This document shows positions 52,001 through 61,000 of a DNA stretch of 64,000 bases, piece by piece. A model generated the notes under the pieces. The model was given only the letters and a program-made list of their open reading frames with translations. It was not told where the DNA came from and did no database searches. Position 1 is the first letter of the stretch, and each line of letters opens with the position of its first letter. Position numbers and translations under genes: made by a program. This stretch comes from Rhabdornis inornatus (taxonomy: Eukaryota; Chordata; Aves; Passeriformes; Rhabdornithidae): NCBI GenBank assembly GCA_013397075.1, contig VWZS01004484.1, positions 930,001 through 994,000 on the forward strand, given 5' to 3'.

Positions 52001-55000
52001 TGCACCGCCTGTGCCGGCAACACCGCCGGGCCCCGCTGCGAGCGCTGCCGCGACAGCTTCTACCGCCTGGCCAGCGACGAGGCCTGCCTGCCCTGCAGCT
52101 GCAACCCAGTCGGTGAGCGCTGCTGCAAACCTGCCTGCTTGTCAGCTTCCATGCACAAAACTCACCTCTTCCTTCAGTCAGGCAGCTCACTGCAAACTCT
52201 GGGCTAAAAAGAGGGAGGGGTTGTTTGGATTTCTTTTTTTTTTCCCTACATGTAGGAAATGTTTATTGGGTTGTATTTTGGTTTAAGTTATCCTTGGATC
52301 TAAATGCGGTTAGGGTGGCAGGGGCAGATGGGTCACTTCTGCAGCACTTACTCCTTCAAATGTATTCTGAAATAGATTTTTTTTTTCCACTGTGTGTGTG
52401 TTACCCTGGATGCTCCCAGTACTAAAAAACTCATTTAAATTCTTAATAACCAAGATGATGTGAGTGGGTATTTCTGGAAGTTGTTCATGCTGAGAAATTG
52501 TAGTGAACTTTAACTGCTGCATCAGTTTCTCCTACCAAGTATCCAAGCACTATAAATACAAACCAGTGAAACATTAAACACAAAAGGGAGTGGGGTGAGA
52601 TAAAACAAAGTAAACTCAAAATATGTAGTTAAACTTCTTTAGAAAATACAGGAATGGGGGTAATTCTGGCAGGAGAATACATCTTTTGCCGTGAAAGGAA
52701 CCGCTTAACCTGTAAGGAGTGATCCCATCACTCTACCAGCCCACAGCAAGTAAGGTGGAAGGAGGGAAAAGGGTAACACATAGTAAGATATGATGTGAGG
52801 TTTCAAAAGAGTAGCTGGCATAAGTCATTGCTTGCAGCATGCCCTAAAAGCAGCCAGGGAGAGGTCTGCCAGGGTGCATCTCCTGTCTAATTTTGTCAAG
52901 GAGTCATTCAGTTGTGAAATTTTTGACCAATAAAGGCTGTTTCTTCTTCTGACTGCTTTCCTGGGTGCTTGCGTTAGACCTTATTTTAGGAGGGGTGAGA
53001 GTTGGTGTCAGCTGAGACAGTGGAAAAGTTGCAGGGAGGTGACTTCTCAGGTCTTTAAGGACAGCTTTCGAAGGCCTTTATAACTTAGCCATTAGCTTGT
53101 GTGCCATGATGCACTGACACTCAGGATCCTGGATGTGTTTGGATTGGTATTTTTTGTCAAGTACTCTTTTTTCGTAAATAATCCTAAGTGAGACTGCAAA
53201 GGGGATTTGAACTTCGACTGTATATGGTAAAGGTTTTGTGAGTTCTTCTGTCCCGTCCAGCCTAATCATCTTATAACTCTTCACTTTGCTATAATCTGCT
53301 GGTGTGGATTGAAGTGGAAACAAGCAGCTATTTCTGTATATTAAGATATTTTTCTCCTGGTAGTTAACTCTTACAGTACTGACAGCTCTGAGGCCGGCAG
53401 CCATATGGATGCTTGGGAGAAAGCATTTTGTCCTGCTATGGATTGAAGAAACCTGCTACTGCTTTTTGTGCAAGACCACCTGAACAGAGCAGTACTGAGG
53501 AAGGTGTCCTTCCAAAAACGAGGGTTTTGCTCAAGAGTTTACTCTTGAGTTTAGGATTCATGGTGGCACATGCAGCCTTGCTCCAAAGGGGCAGTTTAGT
53601 CTTTAATTGCAACTTAGGAATCAAGGAAGGAAATTGGAGTGGGAAAGGGGAGGTGCTGACTATGGGGAACACAAGGGATTCATACGGAAATTACATATTG
53701 CAGAGTAAAACAGATGTGGAATTGGGACATGCAAATGTAGCACTGAGGATGAAGCAGGAGAAGGTAGTATGAAGTTAAAATTATATTTTGTATATAAAAA
53801 GGTTAGTTGGAAGGAATAAAAGGCTGAATATAGTTTGGGAAGACTAGATAACAGTTCATCTGTCTAGAGCTGCCAGGGGAAAAATATCTGTGAACTAAAG
53901 CACATTAGAACTTTAGGTAAGCTGTCACTCATGAGCTTGAGGCTGTGCTTCCCGCTTTCTTCTTCCTTCTTTCTTGGCCATTTTGTCAAGTTTGAATAGC
54001 TGATGGAGCCGTGTGTGTGTGCTGAGGTGCCTGTCCCTGCTGTCCCCTCTGTCCCCACAGGCTCCCTCAGCACACAGTGTGATAGCTACGGCCAGTGCAG
54101 CTGCAAACCCGGCGTGATGGGGGACAAGTGTGACCGGTGCCAGCCAGGCTTCCACTCCCTCTCTGAAGCTGGGTGCAGGTAGGAAGGATTGCAGCTTTAC
54201 AAAAGGAAAACTAAGGTTTTTTAAAAGCTTTCTTTATGTGGCTCTTACTGAACTAACCTCTCTCCTGATTCTCCCAGGCCCTGTTCTTGCAATGCTGCTG
54301 GCAGCACAGGGGAATGCAATGTCGAGACAGGGCGGTGTGCATGCAAGGACAATGTGGAAGGATTCCACTGTGAGAGGTGAGTTTTTCTTCCCATGGCTTT
54401 GTTTCAAGAATGAAAAACATTTGAGTGAGGACCTGGGGTTAAGCATCAGGGAAATTAATTCTCTTTCCTTTGAATCTTCAGATGCAAACCTGGATTTTTC
54501 CATCTGGATTCCTCCAATCCACGAGGCTGTACCCCGTGCTTCTGTTTTGGACACTCTTCAGTCTGCACCAGTGCTGTGGGCTACAGTGTCTATAGCATCA
54601 CCTCCAACTTTGAGTTTGGTAAAATTGAGCTTTCCTTTGTGTCTCAGGTTAGGCTGTAGAGTCGAGTCACAAGCTGTTAAAAAAACCCAACTCCTTCCTT
54701 TTTGTGCAAGACCACAAACCTTGGGCAGGCAGGTCTAGGATTTCTCTTTAAGAAGTGCTGAAGCTGCCTGGAGCTTCCATGTTTGCAGCTTGTTTGTTCA
54801 GATGGGGAGGCATGAATTGACAGCTCTGGCCTTGGGCACACAGTTACTGTACACTGTGCAGGTGCAAGTGGGAATTGCAAATAGAAACCTTTTCTAGCCT
54901 GAGAGGTGTGCTGACAAAGCAGAGTTTCCTCAGTTCTAGAACCAAATCAAGACTTTCTGATTGAGAGGATCAAAATCACTTTAGATTCAGGATTTACATG

Positions 55001-58000
55001 GCTCCGAGTAAAACACAGTTGTGTTTCCAATAAGTCTATAAGCCCAGAAAAAAAATCTGTTTTTTTCATGCAGTCAGTTTCATGTGTATGCATGTTTTCA
55101 TGCTGCGTAGTCTGAAAAGAACATCTTTTTAATTAAAATTCCACTGGAGAACAGTTCATACAAAGGCTACAACTCTCAACAAGTCGTAGGGGACTGCAGG
55201 TTTTTCTATCTCTGCTTAAGCTCTTGAGAAAAGAAGGTTTTGGACAAGTAGTTGTTAGAGGGTTCAAAGTTCAGAGGTTTCAAGTCAGCACTTGAGTTAG
55301 GGGCTTAAATTGGAAAGATAGTGTTTATTATCTAAATTCTTCTGCACAGCTGCTTTTTGCAGCCTGTCAGTGCCCATGCACATTAGATTAAGTAAGACAT
55401 ATACATTGTGATGCAAGAAGTGTGTGCAAATCTCAGTCTTCCAAGGGTGTTAATTCTTGCCCATCTGATTCTTCAGGAGAGGATGAGTGGCGTGCTGAGC
55501 AGCGTGATGGCTCAGAAGTCTTGCTCCAGTGGAGTGCCGAGACCCAGGATATCTCCGTTTTCTCAGACACCTACTTCCCCATGTACTTTGTTGCACCACG
55601 TAGGTCATTCTAAAAGCATGGCTTTCTGTGCTGCTTGTGCCCTTTGTTTTCTGTCCCCTAACTGTAAGGATTTCTTCCCCTTTCAGGCAAGTTCTTGGGC
55701 AACCAGGTTTTGAGTTACGGGCAAAACCTGACCTTCTCCTTCCGTGTGGACAGACGGGACACACGCCTCTCTGCAGAGGACCTCGTCCTGGAAGGGGCTG
55801 GGCTGAGAGTGTCTGTGCCTCTCATTGCCCAGGGCAACTCCTACCCCAGTGAGAATGTGCAGACCTACACCTTCAGGTACAGTGGGAGCAGCCTGGCCTG
55901 CGCTGCCGTTGGCCTCTGAGTTCTTGAGGAAACAGAGATCATTAGGTTTAAACTTATTTGGGTGATGTTGCAATAGCACAGTGCTGTTGCAAAGGGAGCT
56001 TTTGAGAGGGTGCAGCTGTTAGCAGCTGAAAGCTCTGCTGATGATGTTTGGCTCTTCTCTCCAGGCTCCATGAGGCTGCAGATTACCCGTGGAGGCCTGC
56101 TCTTACAGCATTTGAATTCCAAAAGCTTCTCCACAACTTGACTTCCATCAAGATCCGTGGGACATACAGTGAGAGAAGTAAGTCGCTGAGCAGAATGTCA
56201 CAGAAGAGGGAACAAACTCATTTGTTTAGTGCTTGGGTTGCTTCATTGTAGGGCCCAGCCATAAACAGCTATGGCAGCTTATTTGGCAAAACTTGTGCCA
56301 ATGGCTTTTCACCTGGCTTTCCTGTGTAGCATCTCCCAGGCCTCCTGAAGAAGATATGGGAAAGAAGAGTGTTGTATTTGAATGTCTGACTAGCTTCTTA
56401 CTCCTTGCTGTAGACATGGGAATTTTGCTTTGTTTAATAGCCACTATCCTCCAGTTGGTAAAAACAGTACAGAGTACTGAAGGACACAGTAGAATATAGG
56501 AATTTTACAACACTTGGCTTTAAAATTTGCTACACTGGAAATGGTTACATCCCTCCTCTTCTTGGGTCTTGCCTTGACATGACAAATGGGAAGAACAAGG
56601 TCTAAAGTGCTGCCTGTGCAGAAGCTGAGTGAAAATTCCTTATAAGGAAGATTTATAAAAATGGGCACTAATTAGAAGCGAAAATATGTCCTTAGGCATT
56701 GCTATGTGATGAAGAATATTTGCAGAAAGATGCAAAGGATGAATTTGCATTTTGGAAAGGTGGGAAAACTGCAAGTGTTTTCAGAGGGATGGCCCATAAT
56801 GAGGAATGTGGGGTTGTGAAATGGAGGGGAAGAAAGGTCTGGAGCAGACCATCCCTGAGTGCTGTAGCCACTGCTAATATGTAGGAGTTGAGGCTCTGCT
56901 CAGTGCACTGGAGCTGCTGCAGTGGTACAAACATAGTGGCATAAGTTAAAAGCCATCTGTGTTGTGTCTGGGCTCTGTTTTGCTCCAGGGGAGGAGCTGG
57001 GAGTAGAGGAGGGAAGTGCTGAAATGCCAGAGGAAGGAATGGCTTGAGAGGAATAGTTGAAGTTTGTCCCGAGGCATGGTTTGCAGATGGTGTATTAAAA
57101 TTGCTAGAGACATGGTCTATTCTGCCTTGAAAGCCAGGAATTGGTTTTGGTATTTGATTTGGAAATGGAAACCATACACATGTAAAATATAACTTAATTT
57201 TAATTGACTGTACTTGCTCACCTGATGTTCTCAGATTCTCCTCTATATTGTCATTCTCAGCTTTCCTACCCTGCATGTTCCCTGGCTGAGCTCTAGTGCA
57301 TTTTTGCTCATCTCTCTAAACCCTCCTGGAGGGTTTTGCGTCTTGATTCACCTTACCAACTGCAAGCACCCACCTGTGTTCGGCTGTGTTTGGGGAAGTG
57401 CCGATGATAGCCTTTGAGGTTACAAAGAGTTTGCCCCTTGGTGCTTTCTAGGTGCCGGTCACCTGGATGATGTCACCATCACAAGTGCTCACCCTGGACC
57501 TGGTGTGCCTGTGGCCTGGGTGGAGAGCTGCTCATGTCCAGTGGGATACGAGGGGCAGTTCTGTGAGCGCTGCACATCTGGGTACCGGCGAGAGACCCCA
57601 AGCCTTGGGCCCTACAGCCCCTGTGTGCCTTGCGCCTGCAACGGGCACAGCGAGACGTGTGATCCCGAGACGGGTAAGAGGGGCTGAGCAAGCAGGGAGC
57701 AACAAGAGGGTGGTTCTTCATTTCTGGATTGGACAGTGAGGCAAAGCTCACATCCCTCTCTATTGCAGGCATGTGCAATTGCAGGGATAACACGGCGGGG
57801 ACTCACTGTGAGAAGTGCAGTGATGGCTATTACGGCGATGCCACGGCCGGCACAGCCTCGGACTGCCAGCCCTGCCCGTGCCCAGGCGCCTCGAGCTGTG
57901 CCATTGTGCCCCGCACCAAGGAGGTTGTGTGCACCAGCTGTCAGGCTGGCACTACAGGTGTGTTCCTACACAAAACATCTTTTTCTACATCCACATGCTT

Positions 58001-61000
58001 GTGGAAATGTGTCTCCTGATAGTTCTTGTTCTCTGATCTAAAATGAGAAGCTCTGAAAGCTGCTGTGTCTTCTGGTTCAAATCCTTCTCCCTTCCTCAGC
58101 CCTATTTTCTGTCCCATGTGAGGCTTGGGGCTTCACCTGTTTTTCATGCCTGTTTCTTGAGAACAAAAGGCTTGGTCTGCGAAGTCTGACCATTTCTGTG
58201 CTGTGTAGGACAGCCATGCTGCCTTCCAGTAGAGCTCTGATAGCATGGTGTTGGGCAGAAAATAGATTTAAAAGAGCCAGGAAGGCAGGTCAGAGTGAAA
58301 TAAAATTAGAAGGTGCCGTTTGCCAGCAAGTGAGGCACTACAGGATGCTTCCTAGGAAGAGCAGGAAGGCTGCAGTGACTCACGAAAACTGCCCAAAAAA
58401 ATGCGAGATCAAACTAGTGCTCAGCAATTTTAAGGAGAAATATATGAACAGATACAGGTCTTTTTTTCTTAGCAATAAGCTGTGAAGTCCAAGCATGTAG
58501 CTGAGTTGTTAAGCGGAAACTTTTGTTCTGCCTGCAAACAGCAAGGAAGCCATAGGATGGTAGGCAGCCTTCATGCTTCTCTGCTGATTTTATGCTTGGC
58601 ATGGCAGAGTCCAAAGTACAGAATACCTGTAAATTCTTGAGTGCTTAGGAAAGCCTCTGACCAAGCACATAAGCAGGTCATGGGGGTTCCTGTGGGTGCC
58701 ACTGTGTTGTGAACCAAAGCAGAGTCCAGGCCCCAGGTTCCCTTCGGGTCAGGAGCAGCTGATCTTTCTTGTAGTTATGTGATTGCAGAAGAGTTCCTCT
58801 TGTCTCAGACCACCTTTTTGGGATGTGAGGAGAAAGGGGGTTTGTTTGTGCAAGAGCTGCCTAAGAAATGGAGCTCATAACTGGCTGGGGAGGTCAGATC
58901 TGCAGTAGGTGTAGGAAGCTGCTGAGTCGGATGCTTCAGTGGCTGCCTGTGGAGGTTTGGCAGGTCTAATTGGCAGAGGAGCTTCCTGGAGCAGTGATGC
59001 CCCACGGAACTCTGCCTATTGGCATTCTTAAATTAACAACAAATTGCAGCAAATAGGTTTGGCTTAAAGGAATAGGAAGGGAAGGAAGCATGGGAGGTAA
59101 TTCATAATGCAAAATGCCAGTGAAAAATCAGCTTGCATTTGGAGATGAGGAGAGATTTGTGTCTGGCCCCAACAGAAGGATGAAAGGGAAGAAGCTGAGG
59201 AGTTTACTTTTCAGAAGGGACTGCAAAGGGGATCCATGTGAGATGGCAGCAAAGGGCTTTCTGCTACAGCAACCGTGTCTGTGTTGTGTCCCAGGCAAGA
59301 GGTGTGAGCTGTGTGATGACGCCTATTTTGGAGACCCACTGGGCAGAAATGGTGCTGTGAGGCCCTGCCGCCTGTGCCAGTGCAACAACAACATCGACCC
59401 CAACGCCGTGGGCAACTGTGACCGCCAGACCGGCGAGTGCCTCAAGTGCATCTACAACACTGCTGGCTTCTACTGCGACCGCTGCAAGGATGGCTTCTTT
59501 GGGAACCCCCTGGCCTCTGACCCCTCTGATAAGTGCAGAGGTCAGACTTGCTTCTTGCATTTAAAAATGGTTTTGTCCCCAAGAGCTGCTGTTGGGCTGT
59601 CACTTGTGCCTGTCAGCAGCAATGTGTGGCTTTACTCTGGTTTGGTGGTTTGAGCTTGCTAAAATCCTTGTGTTTGTAGGCACTTAGTGCTATCAAAGCA
59701 AAAGCACTGTGCGGTGCAGGGGCTGGGTGGCCATATGGTTTGGGTCCAGGCCCATTAGGGTAAGTACCGACACCACAAGGGATTTCTAGCTTTGTGCATG
59801 TTTCTCCATACCTTTTCCTTTTTGCAGCTTGTCACTGCAATCCCTACGGCACAGTGAATCAGCAGACAATCTGCAATCAAGTGACTGGGCAGTGTGAGTG
59901 CTTGTCTCATGTCACTGGGAGGGACTGCAGTGCCTGTGAGCCTGGATTCTTCAACCTCCAGAGTGGACGTGGCTGTGAGAGGTGAGATTTGTCTTAGCTT
60001 GGGGCAGAGACACTGATTTTGGAGAGTCTGTGTTTACACTGTGCAGGAATGTGATGTTTGTCACAAGTAACAGCTGTGCCTCTGCTGCTGTGGGTGGGGA
60101 AGAGCAGTGGTCAAGGAGCAGCTACTAAGGCTGTACAAAAAGCCTGACTTATAAATAGCTTTATAAAGAGCTCTAAATCAGGGTTTTAAATAGAAAACTG
60201 CCGCATGACTTTGTGATTCTAGCTGGGGCTCTTGGGTTCCTTTTTTAGTGTAGGCAGCAAGTGACCTTGAATGGTTCAAAAGCTCAGTGCCTCGCCTGCT
60301 GCATCTTCACAGCAAGAAAAGCAGCTTTTGGCAAATGCAAATGTTAAGCCGTGCTCCTCAGAGAGGCACTTTGCCCCATGTGTCCCTTCTGTGTCACATG
60401 TGACGTGTTCCTGCCTCCCCCAGGTGCAACTGCCATGCGCTGGGCTCCACCAGCGGGCAGTGTGACATACGAACGGGGCAGTGCGAGTGCCAGCCGGGCG
60501 TCACCGGCCAGCACTGTGACAGATGTGAGAGCAACCACTTCGGCTTTGGCTCTGAAGGCTGTAAACGTAAGTCTGAGGGGCCACAGTGAGGCAGATGGGA
60601 AGGATGTTGCACACCCAGCCTTGCCTTTGCTTTCCTTCTTTTTCTGGGAAGGTATTTTGTCACCTCACTCCCCATCATAGCAAAGGTTGGCACTTTTGTG
60701 TCCACACTGCGTGATGAAATTTGATTTCTGTACTATGGCTTATCCCCTTCTTCTTTTGCTAACCTTTTTGTCTAACTTACTAGATATCCAACTTAGTAGA
60801 TACCTATTTCTCCTTGCTGTGAATATATTCTCTGCATCTTGCCCTCCCAACAGCCCTGTTTCCTAATGTGTTCCTGCACAGTTACTCTGCAGGTGGCCTC
60901 AGTATACAGGCTTTGTCTTGAGGAGCAGCTGATCTTGTAAACATGATTGCAAAGCAGGTTGATTCCAACGTTCCTCATTGATATCCCTGCCTATAAAGAG

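Noticed and set aside
54130..54738. 202-codon open frame
   Set aside because: It overlaps LAMC1 exons 6-8 in the wrong frame for most of its length and crosses their introns.
56692..57276. 194-codon minus-strand open frame in intron 11
   Set aside because: There is no recognised domain, its composition is low in charge and rich in Pro, Leu and Phe, and it has no splice or promoter evidence. It is most likely chance, although a database search has not been done.
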